A stretch of DNA of 64,000 bases from Bradyrhizobium ivorense (GTDB taxonomy: Bacteria > Pseudomonadota > Alphaproteobacteria > Rhizobiales > Xanthobacteraceae), in NCBI RefSeq assembly GCF_900696085.1, contig NZ_CAADFC020000004.1, positions 186,001-250,000 on the forward strand. Direction: 5' to 3'. Of the stretch, positions 43,514 to 55,584 are shown piece by piece. The position numbers were made by a program, and so were the translations under genes. The first letter of the stretch is position 1. Every line of letters starts with the position of its first letter. The notes under the pieces are model-generated. The model did not search any database. It had not been told where the DNA came from and saw nothing but the letters and a program-made list of their open reading frames with translations.

Positions 43514-43924
43514 CTGTTTCCTCCAAACAAAATGGTTTCGTTGCCGCGATGCATGCATCGCGCGCGCGGCTCTTGACCCAATTCATGAACCAGCGATCTT
43601 CCGTCGCTGCGTCGGCGACGAAAATGACAGCAACGCTTTTGCGTCGTTATAGGCGGAAGGTAGTAGCGGCCGCGCCGGCGATTCCGGCGCGCGACAGCAC
43701 GCCCGACCGAGCCGCGAGACCGCGCATGCGGACGCAATTTCGCCGCGCCGGACAGGCCTTGCGTCCGCTTGTAAATTGCCCATTCAATGGCTGCCTGCTA
43801 GGATCGCAGCCACTGCCCGGCTCGCCTTCATGACAAGGCCGCGACTACGACTTTGATCGCGATTACGTCGTAAAAGAAGCGTGCTGTACTGGGCCAATAA
43901 TTGAGACTTCGGGAGGATAGACGC
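43514..43924. other. Divergent promoter region between the PQQ dehydrogenase and cox-like genes
   Basis: 411 bp without a credible ORF. It must hold the promoters of both divergent operons. I see no convincing sigma-70 hexamers or long palindromes; the only clear element is the GGGAGGATAG ribosome site immediately before the GTG at 43925. Confidence 0.4.
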
Positions 43925-44410
<486 letters not shown>

Positions 44411-44494
44411 CCCACGCAACGCGAAACAAGCTCATGACCGCCAACTCGATGGAAGCGGCGGCAATCCGAAATCTCCGGTCGGGAGGACTAGACA

Positions 44495-46834
<2,340 letters not shown>

Positions 46835-46846
46835 GGGGAGGATACG

Positions 46847-47647
46847 ATGTACGAGACCACTTATCACCGCGCCTCCTCCGTCGACGATGCTGTGGCGCTG
46901 TTCGGCAAGGGCACGGAAGCCAAATTCCTCGCCGGCGGGCAGACCCTGCTGCCTGTCATGAAGCAGCGCCTCGCGGCGCCGTCCGACGTCATTGATCTCA
47001 GCAAGGTCAAGGAACTGATCGGTATAGAACCAACCGGCGACGGGATCGTGGTCAGGGCCGCGACCACCCATTACGATGTCGCCACCAGCAACGTTGTGCA
47101 AAAGGCGATCCCTGCGCTGGCCCATCTCGCCTCGCTGATCGGCGATCCGGCCGTGCGGCATCGCGGCACGATCGGCGGTTCGCTCGCCAACAACGATCCC
47201 GCAGCCGACTATCCGGCGGCAGTGTTGGCGTTGGGCGCGACCATCAAGACCAACAAGCGCACGATCGCGGCGGACGACTTCTTCAAGGGCCTGTTCGCGA
47301 CGGCGCTCGAAGATGGCGAGATCATCACGGCGGTGTCGTTCCCGGTGCAGGCCAAAGCGGGCTATGCGAAATTCCCCAACCCGGCCTCGCGCTTCGCGCT
47401 CACCGGCGTGTTCGTCGCCAGGACGCCGGCGGGGGACGTCCGCGTCGCCGCGACCGGCGCCTCGCAGAGCGGCGTGATGCGGGTCGGCCCGATCGAGGCG
47501 GCGTTGAAGGCGAACTGGTCGGCGGGCGCCATCGACGGCGTGACGATTCCCTCCGCGGGATTGCTCGCCGATATCCACGGCTCGGCGGCCTATCGCGCCA
47601 ACCTGATCAAGGTGATGGCGCAGCGCGCGGTGATCACCGCGGGCTGA
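46847..47647 (+). CDS. Molybdenum hydroxylase FAD subunit (CoxM-like)
   Basis: 266 aa. FAD-binding motifs KFLAGGQTLLPVMKQRLA and HRGTIGGSLANNDPAADYPA are the AGGQ/TIGG signatures of CoxM/xanthine dehydrogenase medium subunits; a C-terminal CO_deh_flav_C domain follows (FPNPASRFALTGVFVA). It starts 12 bases after the large subunit, with GGGGAGGA upstream. Transfers electrons from the iron-sulfur clusters to the respiratory chain. A perfect hairpin terminator ends the operon. Confidence 0.94.
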   Translation: MYETTYHRASSVDDAVALFGKGTEAKFLAGGQTLLPVMKQRLAAPSDVIDLSKVKELIGIEPTGDGIVVRAATTHYDVATSNVVQKAIPALAHLASLIGDPAVRHRGTIGGSLANNDPAADYPAAVLALGATIKTNKRTIAADDFFKGLFATALEDGEIITAVSFPVQAKAGYAKFPNPASRFALTGVFVARTPAGDVRVAATGASQSGVMRVGPIEAALKANWSAGAIDGVTIPSAGLLADIHGSAAYRANLIKVMAQRAVITAG

Positions 47648-47670
47648 TAGCGCCTAGACACAAGTCGGAG

Positions 47671-47705
47671 ACGGCGCGCAGCAATGCGCGCCGTTGGCAT
47701 TTTAC
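47671..47705 (+). terminator. Rho-independent terminator of the cox-like operon
   Basis: ACGGCGCGCA-GCAA-TGCGCGCCGT: a perfect 10-bp stem with a stable GCAA (GNRA) tetraloop, followed by TGGCATTTTA. It lies 23 bases after the CoxM-like stop. Confidence 0.85.
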
Positions 47706-47869
47706 CGCCAAGGTCGGGCAAAAGCCGCTTGCCACACCGCGCATAAGGCGAGACAATTTAGCTAATCAGCTAATTAAAAATACCGTCCACGGACGGCCGG
47801 GAGAATCGATTCGCCACCGCGGCAGGCATCTCAGCCGCCTCACGCCCAACCACCAAACGGAACAACAAC

Positions 47870-48982
47870 GTGCTCGACAAGCCCGCTTCCCAAACCGCCG
47901 TCCGCGCCTCCGGCCCGCTCACAGGCTTCCGCATCGTCGAATTCGCCGGCATCGGTCCCGGCCCGTTCGCCTGCATGCTGCTGGCCGACATGGGCGCCGA
48001 GGTGATCACGCTGGACCGCGTCGGCGCCGGCAAGAACCTCAAGGCGGTCGCCACCCGTGGCCGCAAGGTCATCGAGCTCGACCTGAAGAACAAGGCCGCG
48101 GTGTCCGAGGTGCTCGAGCTGCTTGGCCATGCCGACGCACTGATCGAGGGCTTTCGCCCCGGCGTGATGGAGCGCCTCGGCCTCGGCCCCGACGTCGTGC
48201 TCGCGCGCAATCCAAAGCTGGTCTACGGCCGCATGACCGGCTGGGGCCAGGACGGCCCGCTGGCGAACGCCGCCGGCCACGACATCAACTACATTTCGAT
48301 CACCGGCGCGCTGGCCGCGATCGGCACCAAGGAGAAACCGGTGCCGCCGCTCAATCTGGTCGGCGATTTCGGCGGCGGCGCGCTCTATCTCGTGGTCGGC
48401 GTGCTCGCCGCGCTGCTGGAAGCGCAAAAGTCCGGCAAGGGCCAGGTGGTCGACACCGCGATGTGCGACGGCGCGGCCTCGCTGATGTCGATGTTCTACG
48501 ACATGCGCGCGCAGGGCCGCTGGAAGGAGGGCCGCGACCAGAATTTCCTCGACGGCGGCGCGCATTTCTACGGCGTCTATGAATGCTCCTGCGGCAACTT
48601 CATCTCGATCGGCTCGATCGAGCCGCAGTTCTATGCGCTGCTGCGCCAGCACGCCGGCCTGTCCGACGCCGATTTCGACGCGCAGATGGACCGCAAGGCC
48701 TGGCCGGCGCTGAAGCAAAAGCTGGTCGAGGTGTTCAAGACCAAGTCGCGCGCCGACTGGTGCACGATTATGGAAGGCACCGACATCTGCTTCGCGCCGA
48801 TCCTGACCATGGAGGAAGCGCCGAAGCACCCGCACATGGCCGCGCGCAACGTGTTCGTCGAGCGCCATGGCGTGACCCAGCCCGCCCCCGCGCCGCGCTT
48901 CTCGCGCACCCCGTCGGCGATCCGCGAGCCGGAGCTCGCGAGCATTGGCGATGTGACGGCGGCGTGGAAGACGGGAAAGTAA
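47870..48982 (+). CDS. Family III CoA-transferase / alpha-methylacyl-CoA racemase (CaiB/BaiF)
   Basis: 370 aa. [32 protein letters not shown] is the CaiB/BaiF N-terminus. The pair His in [14 protein letters not shown] and Asp in [20 protein letters not shown] match the His/Asp general acid-base residues of alpha-methylacyl-CoA racemase, and GDFGGG is characteristic of that subgroup rather than of formyl-CoA transferase. It would epimerise 2-methylacyl-CoA esters before beta-oxidation. GTG start with a weak ribosome site. Stands alone between the cox terminator and a repeat element. Confidence 0.9.
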   Translation: MLDKPASQTAVRASGPLTGFRIVEFAGIGPGPFACMLLADMGAEVITLDRVGAGKNLKAVATRGRKVIELDLKNKAAVSEVLELLGHADALIEGFRPGVMERLGLGPDVVLARNPKLVYGRMTGWGQDGPLANAAGHDINYISITGALAAIGTKEKPVPPLNLVGDFGGGALYLVVGVLAALLEAQKSGKGQVVDTAMCDGAASLMSMFYDMRAQGRWKEGRDQNFLDGGAHFYGVYECSCGNFISIGSIEPQFYALLRQHAGLSDADFDAQMDRKAWPALKQKLVEVFKTKSRADWCTIMEGTDICFAPILTMEEAPKHPHMAARNVFVERHGVTQPAPAPRFSRTPSAIREPELASIGDVTAAWKTGK

Positions 48983-48989
48983 TCCCTGC

Positions 48990-49108
48990 CGTCATTGCGA
49001 GGAGCGAAGCGACGAAGCAATCCATCGTCCCACAAGCGGAACTATGGATTGCTTCGCGGAGCCTGTCATCGGGCGCGCGTTCGCGCGACCCGTTGGCTCG
49101 CAATGACG
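48990..49108 (+). repeat. Interspersed palindromic repeat, family B copy 1
   Basis: 119 bp beginning CGTCATTGCGAGGAGCGAAG and ending GGCTCGCAATGACG; ends are inverted (CGTCATTGCGAG / CTCGCAATGACG), and GAAGCAATCCAT is inverted internally as ATGGATTGCTTC. The reverse complement of 58336-58450 matches it almost throughout, differing mainly in the central loop. It starts 7 bases after the CoA-transferase stop. Confidence 0.92.
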
Positions 49109-49136
49109 CGATCAGGCCACGACCTGTTTCCTCAGA

Positions 49137-50255
49137 TCACGCCGCGTGATCCACCTTCAGCACGCCGCGGCGGATCTGGTCTTCCTCGATCGATTCGAAC
49201 AGCGCCTTGAAGTTGCCTTCGCCGAATCCGTCGTCGCCCTTGCGCTGGATGAATTCGAAGAAGATCGGCCCGATCGCGTTGGCCGAGAAGATCTGCAGCA
49301 GCACCTTGGTCTGGCCGCCGTCGACCACGCCCTCGCCGTCGATCAGGATGCCGTTGGTCTGCAGCCGCGCGACGTCCTCGCCGTGCCTGGGCAGGCGGGC
49401 ATCGATCCGCTCGAAATAGGTGTCCGGCGGTGACGGCATGAAGGGCAGGCCGGCCTCGCGCAGCGTCTCCACCGTCGAATGGATGTCGCGCGCGCCGCAG
49501 GCGATGTGCTGGATGCCCTCGCCGCGGTAGGTGTTGAGATATTCCTCGATCTGCCCGGAATCACCGGCGTCCTCGTTGATCGGAATCCGGATCTTGCCGT
49601 CCGGGCTGGTCAGCGCGCGCGAGAACAGGCCCGACGCGCGGCCCTCGATGTCGAAGAAGCGGATCTGGCGGAAGTTGAACAGTTTTGCGTAGAAGCCGGT
49701 CCATACATCCATGCGGCCGCGATGGACGTTGTGGGTGAGGTGATCGATGTAATAGAGGCCGGTGCCCGCGGGGCGAGGATCCACCGCACCGAGCCATTCG
49801 AACTCGGCATCATAGGCCGAGCCCTTGGCGCCGTAGCGGTCGACGAAGTAGAGCAGGCTGCCGCCGATGCCCTTGATGGCGGGGACATCCAGCGCCTTCT
49901 GCGCGGACGACGCATCCGCCGGCTCGGCGCCGAGCGCAATCGCGCGCTCATAGGCGCGCTTGGCGTCGACCACGCGGAACGCCATCGACGGCGCACAGGG
50001 GCCGTGCGCGGCGACGAAGTCGAAGCCGTGGGTGCCCACCTCCTCGTTGACGAGATAATTGATGTCGCCCTGGCGATAGACCGTGATCGCCTTGCTCTTG
50101 TGACGGGCGACCGGCGCAAAGCCCATCAGCTTGAACAGCGTGTGCAGCTCTTGCGGGTTGGGATGGGCATATTCGACGAACTCAAAGCCGTCGGTGCCCA
50201 TCGGGTTGTCGGCGCTGATCTCGGCCGGCGGCGCATCGTGCGGAAACGGACCCAT
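49137..50255 (-). CDS. hpd: 4-hydroxyphenylpyruvate dioxygenase
   Basis: 372 aa, usual bacterial length. Two vicinal-oxygen-chelate halves; the C-terminal one holds the Fe(II) triad His in IDHLTHNVHRG, His in GIQHIACGARD and Glu in FFEFIQRKGD. It converts 4-hydroxyphenylpyruvate to homogentisate in tyrosine degradation, supplying the hmgA/fahA products encoded nearby. ATG at 50255 with CAGGGAG upstream; longer frames cross the promoter and overlap the divergent Lrp-type gene. Expression is probably controlled by that regulator. Confidence 0.96.
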   Translation of the reverse strand: MGPFPHDAPPAEISADNPMGTDGFEFVEYAHPNPQELHTLFKLMGFAPVARHKSKAITVYRQGDINYLVNEEVGTHGFDFVAAHGPCAPSMAFRVVDAKRAYERAIALGAEPADASSAQKALDVPAIKGIGGSLLYFVDRYGAKGSAYDAEFEWLGAVDPRPAGTGLYYIDHLTHNVHRGRMDVWTGFYAKLFNFRQIRFFDIEGRASGLFSRALTSPDGKIRIPINEDAGDSGQIEEYLNTYRGEGIQHIACGARDIHSTVETLREAGLPFMPSPPDTYFERIDARLPRHGEDVARLQTNGILIDGEGVVDGGQTKVLLQIFSANAIGPIFFEFIQRKGDDGFGEGNFKALFESIEEDQIRRGVLKVDHAA

Positions 50256-50336
50256 GGCGGCATCTCCCTGATTTGTCTGGGGATGAGTTTCCGCCGTTTT
50301 TCGCGCAAAGTGCGTGCAAAATGACCCGTGATTAGC

Positions 50337-50355
50337 TATATCGATGCACGATATA
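50337..50355. promoter_or_regulatory. Candidate Lrp/AsnC operator between hpd and its regulator
   Basis: TATATCG-ATGCA-CGATATA: perfect 7-bp arms with a 5-bp centre, in the AT-rich middle of the 123-bp divergent gap and ending 23 bases before the Lrp-type start codon. Lrp-family regulators bind such AT-rich palindromes and often autoregulate. Function inferred. Confidence 0.55.
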
Positions 50356-50378
50356 CGCACAGAACTGGCTGTTTCCGC

Positions 50379-50846
50379 ATGATCGAAGTCGACGCCTTCG
50401 ACCTCAAAATGCTTGCCGCCCTGCAGGACGACGGCCGGCTGACCAACCAGCAACTGGCCGACCTCGTCGGCCTGTCGGCCTCGCAGTGCTCGCGGCGGCG
50501 GATGCGGCTGGAGGAGGAAAAGGTCATCGCCGGCTACCACGCCGATCTCGCCGGCGAAGCGCTCGGCTTCGGCCTGATCGCCTTCATCCACATCACGCTG
50601 GCGACCCACTCGCCGGACAACTCGAAAAGATTTCGCGAACTGGTCAACCGCGTCGACGATATCCAGGAGGCCTATGCGCTGACCGGCGATGCCGACTACG
50701 TCCTCAAGGTGATGCTGCGCGACCTGAAAAGCCTGTCTGACATCATCAACAACGTGCTGATGCCGCACCAGAGCGTCGCCCATGTGCGCTCCTCGATCGT
50801 GCTCGACCGGCTGAAGGAGAGCTCAAAGCTGCCGCTGAAGGCGTGA
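50379..50846 (+). CDS. Lrp/AsnC-family transcriptional regulator
   Basis: 155 aa, typical size. HTH: DAFDLKMLAALQDDGRLTNQQLADLVGLSASQCSRRRMRLEEEKVIAGYHADL. The C-terminal RAM (ligand/oligomerisation) domain follows (ALGFGLIAFIHITL ... VDDIQEAYALTGDADYVLKVMLRDLKSLSDIIN). ATG at 50379 chosen over the longer frame because the alternative starts within the palindromic operator. Divergent from hpd: most likely an activator or repressor responding to tyrosine, phenylalanine or a derived ketoacid. Confidence 0.93.
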   Translation: MIEVDAFDLKMLAALQDDGRLTNQQLADLVGLSASQCSRRRMRLEEEKVIAGYHADLAGEALGFGLIAFIHITLATHSPDNSKRFRELVNRVDDIQEAYALTGDADYVLKVMLRDLKSLSDIINNVLMPHQSVAHVRSSIVLDRLKESSKLPLKA

Positions 50847-50944
50847 CGTGGCGCAAATCGAGGGAAATGCGACATTCGCTTTTGCAGCATGATTTGAGAT
50901 GATCGCACGAACTGGTTCGATGCTGCGTCATCGGCGGTGGGCTC

Positions 50945-51073
50945 CCTCTCCCCTTGTGGGAGAGGGTTGGGGTGAGGGGTTCTCTCCGCGGGGCGCACTG
51001 CTTGGATGGACCGCTACCCCTCACCCGGATCGCATCTAGCGATGCGATCCGACCTCTCCCACAAGGGGAGAGG
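50945..51073. repeat. Palindromic intergenic repeat, family C copy 1
   Basis: Ends CCTCTCCCCTTGTGGGAGAGG and CCTCTCCCACAAGGGGAGAGG are inverted; the right half contains CCCCTCACCCGGATCGCATC and the self-complementary CGCATCTAGCGATGCG. The same right-half pattern recurs at 55391-55537. Located between the Lrp-type gene and the DUF1272 gene. Confidence 0.85.
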
Positions 51074-51112
51074 TGCACCGGAGTGCGCGGCATCTAAAGA
51101 AGAGAGACGACC

Positions 51113-51424
51113 ATGGCGCTGCAGCTGCGACCGAACTGCGAATATTGCGACAAGGACCTGCCACCGAGCGCGACGGACGCGCGGATCTGCTCGTATGAAT
51201 GCACGTTCTGCGCGGACTGCGCCGAGCAAAAGCTCGGCAATGTCTGCCCGAACTGCGGCGGCGGTTTCGCGCCGCGCCCGATCCGCCCCGCCAAGGCGTG
51301 GCGGCCGGGCGTCTGTACGGTGAACCAGCCGCCGTCCGACAAGCGGGTGCATCTGAAGTACAGCATTGAAGACTGCGCGGCGCATTCGGCGCGACTGCGG
51401 GATATCAGGCCGGAAGAGCGGTAA
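51113..51424 (+). CDS. DUF1272 small cysteine-rich protein
   Basis: 103 aa. MALQLRPNCEYCDKDLPPSATDARICSYECTFCADCAEQKLGNVCPNCGGGF has paired Cys motifs (CxxC, CxxC, CxxC, CxxC) as expected for zinc ribbons; this is the DUF1272 pattern. Residues 60-103 are a Pro/Arg-rich extension. ATG at 51113 is preceded by AAGAGAGACGACC. Function unknown; metal binding is likely. It stands alone between two family C/D repeats. Confidence 0.85.
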   Translation: MALQLRPNCEYCDKDLPPSATDARICSYECTFCADCAEQKLGNVCPNCGGGFAPRPIRPAKAWRPGVCTVNQPPSDKRVHLKYSIEDCAAHSARLRDIRPEER

Positions 51425-51444
51425 GGCCAGCACGCTCTCAGGCT

Positions 51445-51562
51445 CCTTCCCCCTGAAAGGGGGAAGGTGGGATGGGGGTCTCGCCACGAGCGCCGGCATT
51501 CGTTGAGAGAGCAGATCCCCACCCGGTTTGCTGCGCAAACCGCCCCCCCTTTTCAAGGGGAG
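51445..51562. repeat. Palindromic intergenic repeat, family D
   Basis: Left hairpin CCTTCCCCCTGAAAGGGGGAAGG (shown in part; 51445-51467) and right part CCCCCCTTTTCAAGGGGAGG (to 51562), with GATGGGGGTC / GATCCCCACC inverted inside. Same overall plan as the other C-rich repeats nearby but distinct sequence. Occupies the convergent gap between DUF1272 and fahA, and could terminate both. Confidence 0.75.
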
Positions 51563-51572
51563 GTGAAGCAAA

Positions 51573-52844
51573 TCACTCGGCCGCGACGATCGTGCCCTCG
51601 ACCTCGCCGAACCCGACGCGATAGCCGTCGCCCTGGCACCAGCCGCGCATCACCAGTGAATCGCCGTCTTCCAGGAACGAGCGCGTCACGCCGCTCGCAA
51701 GCTCCACCGGCTCGGTGCCGTTCCAGCTGATCTCGAGCAGGCTGCCGCGCTGATGTTTCTCCGGCCCGGAGATCGTGCCGGACCCGAGCAGGTCGCCGAC
51801 ATTCATCGCGCAGCCGCTGGAGGCGTGATGCACGAGCTGCTGCACCGACGACCAGTACATGTATTTGAAATTGGTGCTGCAGATCGTCTTCGCCTCGTTC
51901 ATCGCACCGGCGCGCAGCGCGACGTCGAGCTGCATGTCGTAATTGTTCGCACCCGCCTGCTTCAGATAAGCGAGCGGCTGCGGCTGTTGCGCCGGGCCCT
52001 GCAGGCGGAACGGCTCCAGCGCCTCGCGCGTCACCACCCACGGGCTGATCGAGGTCGCAAACGCCTTGGCCTGGAACGGGCCGAGCGGCACGTATTCCCA
52101 CTGCTGGATGTCGCGCGCGCTCCAGTCGTTGAGGATGACGAAGCCGAAGATCATCTCCTCGGCCTGCTTCTCGGTCAGCATCTCGCCCATCGGCGATGCC
52201 TGCCCGACCACGACACCCATTTCGAGCTCGAAATCGAGCCGCTTGCAGGCGCCGAAGCTCGGCACCTCTGCGGTCGGCGGCTTGAGCTGGCCGCGCGGCC
52301 GCCGCACTTTCGTGCCCGACACCACGACCGTCGAAGCGCGGCCGTTATAGCCGATCGGCATGTGCAGCCAGTTCGGCTGCAGCGCGTTGTCCTTGCCGCG
52401 GAACATGACGCCGACATTGGTGGCGTGCTCCTTCGACGAATAGAAATCGGTGTAGCCCGAGACCGCAAACGGCATATAGAGCTTCACATCGGCCATCGGC
52501 ACCAGCGCCCGCGCCCGCAGCTCCCTGTGGTCGCGCAACTCCGGATGATCGGAGCGCAACAGCTCGCTGATCCGCGCCCGGGTTTTCGACCACACTTTCG
52601 GCCCCAGCGCCATGAAGGCGTTGAGCGACGGCATCGAGAACACGCCGAGCGGCCCGACATCGAGCCGGGAGTCCTGCTCGAGCTCCCAGAGGTCGAGCAC
52701 GTAATCGCCGATCGCAACCCCGATCCGCGGCGGCAGACCGTCCTTCGAGGAGAACACGCCATAGGGCAGGTTCTGGATCGAAAAGTCCGAGGTCGGCGCG
52801 ACGTCGATGAAGGAGCGGAGGGATGGGTCGTTGGGGTGGGGCAT
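51573..52844 (-). CDS. fahA: Fumarylacetoacetase
   Basis: 423 aa, normal for bacterial FAH. The short N-terminal SH3-like domain is followed by the catalytic mixed-beta-roll: DFYSSKEHATNVG (catalytic His), DFELEMGVVVG (metal Glu/Glu), NDWSARDIQQWEYVPLGPF (metal Asp, substrate Lys region) and GTISGPEKHQRGSLLE. Hydrolyses 4-fumarylacetoacetate to fumarate and acetoacetate, the last step of the homogentisate pathway. Shares strand with hmgA upstream (211-bp gap containing a perfect palindromic repeat). No maleylacetoacetate isomerase gene is visible in the window. Confidence 0.96.
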   Translation of the reverse strand: MPHPNDPSLRSFIDVAPTSDFSIQNLPYGVFSSKDGLPPRIGVAIGDYVLDLWELEQDSRLDVGPLGVFSMPSLNAFMALGPKVWSKTRARISELLRSDHPELRDHRELRARALVPMADVKLYMPFAVSGYTDFYSSKEHATNVGVMFRGKDNALQPNWLHMPIGYNGRASTVVVSGTKVRRPRGQLKPPTAEVPSFGACKRLDFELEMGVVVGQASPMGEMLTEKQAEEMIFGFVILNDWSARDIQQWEYVPLGPFQAKAFATSISPWVVTREALEPFRLQGPAQQPQPLAYLKQAGANNYDMQLDVALRAGAMNEAKTICSTNFKYMYWSSVQQLVHHASSGCAMNVGDLLGSGTISGPEKHQRGSLLEISWNGTEPVELASGVTRSFLEDGDSLVMRGWCQGDGYRVGFGEVEGTIVAAE

Positions 52845-52885
52845 AGGATTTCCCGATCTGCAATCAGATGCGACGGCTGATGTTC

Positions 52886-53051
52886 TTCACCCTCCCCTGG
52901 AGGGGGAGGGTCGGTTCGCATGGAGCGAAGCGAAATGCGAAGCGGGGTGGGGTGATCTCTCCACTCGGGCACCGCCTCAAAGGAGAGACTGTCACCCCAC
53001 CCCGCCGCTCATTTCATTCGCGTCGACCCTCCCCCTCCAGGGGAGGGTGAA
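52886..53051. repeat. Palindromic intergenic repeat, family E (perfect 27-bp arms)
   Basis: Arms at 52886-52912 and 53025-53051 are exact reverse complements (TTCACCCTCCCCTGGAGGGG core); each arm is itself a small hairpin. GTGGGGTGA / TCACCCCAC is inverted further in. Sits between hmgA and fahA within the operon, so it may act as a processing or attenuation signal. Confidence 0.85.
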
Positions 53052-53055
53052 GTCC

Positions 53056-54402
53056 TTACCGCTTGTTCGGATCGAACTTCTTCTCGAGTCCCTTCCAGCA
53101 GTCCGAGTAGTCGTCCTGCAGCCTCGACGAGGTCGCGGCGTGCTGGGTCACGCGCTGCGGGAAGCGGGTCTCGAACATGAAGGCCATGGTGCCGGTCAAT
53201 TTCACCGGCTTCAGCTCGCTGTTGGAGGCATGCTCGAACGCCTCGCGGTCGGGGCCGTGCGGCAGCATGCAATTGTGCAAGCTGATGCCGCCGGGGACAA
53301 AGCCCTGCGGCTTGGCGTCGTAGACGCCGTAGATCAGCCCCATGAACTCGCTCATGATGTTCATGTGGTACCACGGCGGACGGAAGGTGTTGTCGGCCAC
53401 CATCCAGCGCTCCGGGAAGATCACGAAGTCGATATTCGCGGTGCCCGCGGTCTCCGACGGCGAGGTCAGCACCGTGAAGATCGAGGGGTCGGGATGATCG
53501 AAAGCGATCGCGCCGACCGGCGAGAAGGTGCGCAAATCGTATTTGTAAGGCGCGTAATTGCCGTGCCAGGCGACCACATCGATCGGCGAATGGGCGAGCT
53601 GCGTCTTGAACAGCGAGCCGCCCCATTTCACGTAGAGCTCGGTCGGCGTGTCCTTGTCCTCGTAGCTGGCTACCGGCGTCAGGAAGTCGCGCGAATTGGC
53701 GAGGCAGTTGGCGCCGATCGGGCCGCGCTCCGGCAGCGTGAACGCGCCGCCGTAGTTTTCGCAGAGATAGCCGCGCGCCGGACCTGATGGAATCTCGACG
53801 CGGAATTTGACGCCGCGCGGGATCACGACGATCTCGCCCGGCTCGGCATCGATACGGCCGAACTCGGTGACAAGCCGCAGATTGCCCTGCTGCAGCACGA
53901 ACATCATCTCGCCGTCGGCATTGTAGAAGTGCTGGTCCACCATCGATTTGGTGATCAGGTAGACGTGCGCTGCCATGCCGGCCTGGGTGTTGGCGTCGCC
54001 CGCCGTGGTCATGGTCTGCACGCCCTGCAGGAAGGTCATGTCTTGCTTCGGGATCGGCGCCGGATCCCAGCGCAGTTGCGCGATCGGCATGTCGTACTCA
54101 TAGCACGGCGCGGTGCGCCACAGCCCGGCATCTGCCTTGGCGAAGCGGCCGGAGTGCCGCACCGACGGGCGGATGCGGTAAAGCCAGGAGCGCTCATTGG
54201 TGCCGCGCGGCGCGGTGAACGGCGAGCCGGACAATTGCTCGGCATAGAGCCCGTAGGCGCAACGCTGCGGCGAGTTGCGCCCCATCGGCAGCGCGCCGGG
54301 CAGCGCCTCGGTCTCAAAACTGTTGCCGAAGCCGGACATGTAGCCCGGCGTCACCTGCGCGGTGCTGCGCACGATCTGATCAGGCGAGGCGTTGATGTTC
54401 AT
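53056..54402 (-). CDS. hmgA: Homogentisate 1,2-dioxygenase
   Basis: 448 aa. Begins [22 protein letters not shown], the diagnostic HGD N-terminus; iron ligands are in [15 protein letters not shown] (His, Glu) and [11 protein letters not shown] (His). Opens the aromatic ring of homogentisate to 4-maleylacetoacetate. The ATG at 54402 follows GGAGGAGG. Preceded by 2 bases on the same strand by the MBL-fold gene and followed by fahA, forming the core of the MarR-linked operon. Confidence 0.97.
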   Translation of the reverse strand: MNINASPDQIVRSTAQVTPGYMSGFGNSFETEALPGALPMGRNSPQRCAYGLYAEQLSGSPFTAPRGTNERSWLYRIRPSVRHSGRFAKADAGLWRTAPCYEYDMPIAQLRWDPAPIPKQDMTFLQGVQTMTTAGDANTQAGMAAHVYLITKSMVDQHFYNADGEMMFVLQQGNLRLVTEFGRIDAEPGEIVVIPRGVKFRVEIPSGPARGYLCENYGGAFTLPERGPIGANCLANSRDFLTPVASYEDKDTPTELYVKWGGSLFKTQLAHSPIDVVAWHGNYAPYKYDLRTFSPVGAIAFDHPDPSIFTVLTSPSETAGTANIDFVIFPERWMVADNTFRPPWYHMNIMSEFMGLIYGVYDAKPQGFVPGGISLHNCMLPHGPDREAFEHASNSELKPVKLTGTMAFMFETRFPQRVTQHAATSSRLQDDYSDCWKGLEKKFDPNKR

Positions 54403-54404
54403 GA

Positions 54405-55361
54405 CTATCCTCCTCCTTGCAGGGCGGCCCACATTTCCTGGTCGCGCTTGTCGGTCCAGATCACGGGGTCATCGATCCCGGACGCCTCGTCATAGGCGCG
54501 CGAGACGTTGAACGGCAGGCAGTGCTCGTAGATCGCGAAGCTGGAAAATTTCGGGTCCATCACCTCGCGCGTCGCCGCCATCGATTCCTTCAAGGTGCGG
54601 CCCTTGGCGACCGAGGACTCGGCGGCGCCATACAGCGTGGTGACGAAGTCGCGGGTCATCGCGATCGCATCGCGCCCGGTGCCAAGGCCCTTCAGCGCGT
54701 CGCCGCGGCCCGGCGCAATCGCCTTCGGATTGAAGGCGCGGATCTCGTTCAAGGTCATCGGCCATTCGCGCAAATGCGCATCGCCGCAATAGCAGGCCGA
54801 GTGGTATTCAATGAGATCGCCCGAGAACATCACCTCGGCGTCCGGCACCCAGGCGACGATGTCGCCCGAGGTGTGGCCGGCCCCTAACTGCATCAGCCGC
54901 ACCTCGCGCTTGCCGAGATAGATCGACATCTCGCCCTCGAAGGTCAGCGTCGGCCAGGTCAGGCCGGGAATGCTGGCGGCATCCTGGAACAGGCGCGGGA
55001 AGCGGCCGTATTCCGAATCCCAGTCCTGCTGGCCGCGCTCCTGGATCAGGCGATAGGTCTCCTGCGAGGCGACGATGCCCTGCGCCTGATAGGCGGAGGC
55101 ACCGAGCACGCGGACGGCATGGTAATGCGACAGCACGACATACTTGATCGGCTTGTCGGTGACGGTCTTGACCCGCTCGATCACCTTGTTCGCCATCGCC
55201 GGCGTCGCCTGCGCGTCGAACACCAGGCAGCCGTCGTCGCCGACGATGACGGCGGTGTTGGGATCGCCCTCGGCGGTGAAGGCGTAGAGATCGGTGCCGA
55301 TCTCGGAGAAGGTGACCTTCTTCTCGCCGAGATCCGTGGTCGAAGCAAAACCTTTGGCCAT
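54405..55361 (-). CDS. MBL-fold protein with incomplete zinc site (homogentisate operon)
   Basis: 318 aa. The fold is clear, but the metal site is unusual: the motif that should be HxHxDH reads HYHAVR (79-84), so His79 and His81 remain while Asp and His are Val83 and Arg84; GHTSGD keeps His163 and MFSGD keeps Asp182; the last ligand (GHG) is GRG (Arg219). All Zn1 ligands are present and the Zn2-only ligands are lost together, suggesting a mono-metal hydrolase or binding protein. ORF directly precedes hmgA (2-base gap), so a role in homogentisate or related ester/lactone handling is likely; the substrate is unknown. Confidence 0.88.
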   Translation of the reverse strand: MAKGFASTTDLGEKKVTFSEIGTDLYAFTAEGDPNTAVIVGDDGCLVFDAQATPAMANKVIERVKTVTDKPIKYVVLSHYHAVRVLGASAYQAQGIVASQETYRLIQERGQQDWDSEYGRFPRLFQDAASIPGLTWPTLTFEGEMSIYLGKREVRLMQLGAGHTSGDIVAWVPDAEVMFSGDLIEYHSACYCGDAHLREWPMTLNEIRAFNPKAIAPGRGDALKGLGTGRDAIAMTRDFVTTLYGAAESSVAKGRTLKESMAATREVMDPKFSSFAIYEHCLPFNVSRAYDEASGIDDPVIWTDKRDQEMWAALQGGG

Positions 55362-55390
55362 CAGTTCAATCCTGTTCGTTCAAGAGCGCA

Positions 55391-55537
55391 CCCCCTCTCC
55401 CCGTTCTTACGGGGAGAGGGTTGGGGTGAGGGGCTGTCTCCGCGTAGACGGTGACAGATGTGTCTGCGGCGACTCCCCCTCACCCGGAACGCATCTGGCG
55501 ATGCGTTCCGACCTCTCCCCGCAGGCGGGGCGAGGTG
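55391..55537. repeat. Palindromic intergenic repeat, family C copy 2
   Basis: Starts CCCCTCTCCCCG..., ends ACCTCTCCCCGCAGGCGGGG; right half has CCCCTCACCCGGAACGCATC and CGCATCTGGCGATGCG, closely matching copy 1 at 50945-51073. Lies between the DUF2783 gene and the MBL-fold gene of the operon. Confidence 0.85.
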
Positions 55538-55584
55538 AAGGGAGGACTGCCGCACGATTTGATTCATCCAAGCTCGGTCCGTGA

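Noticed and set aside
50945..55537. CRISPR array suggested by several repeats in one region
   Set aside because: The repeats are long, individually palindromic, irregularly spaced and separated by genes; no short regular direct repeats or cas genes.
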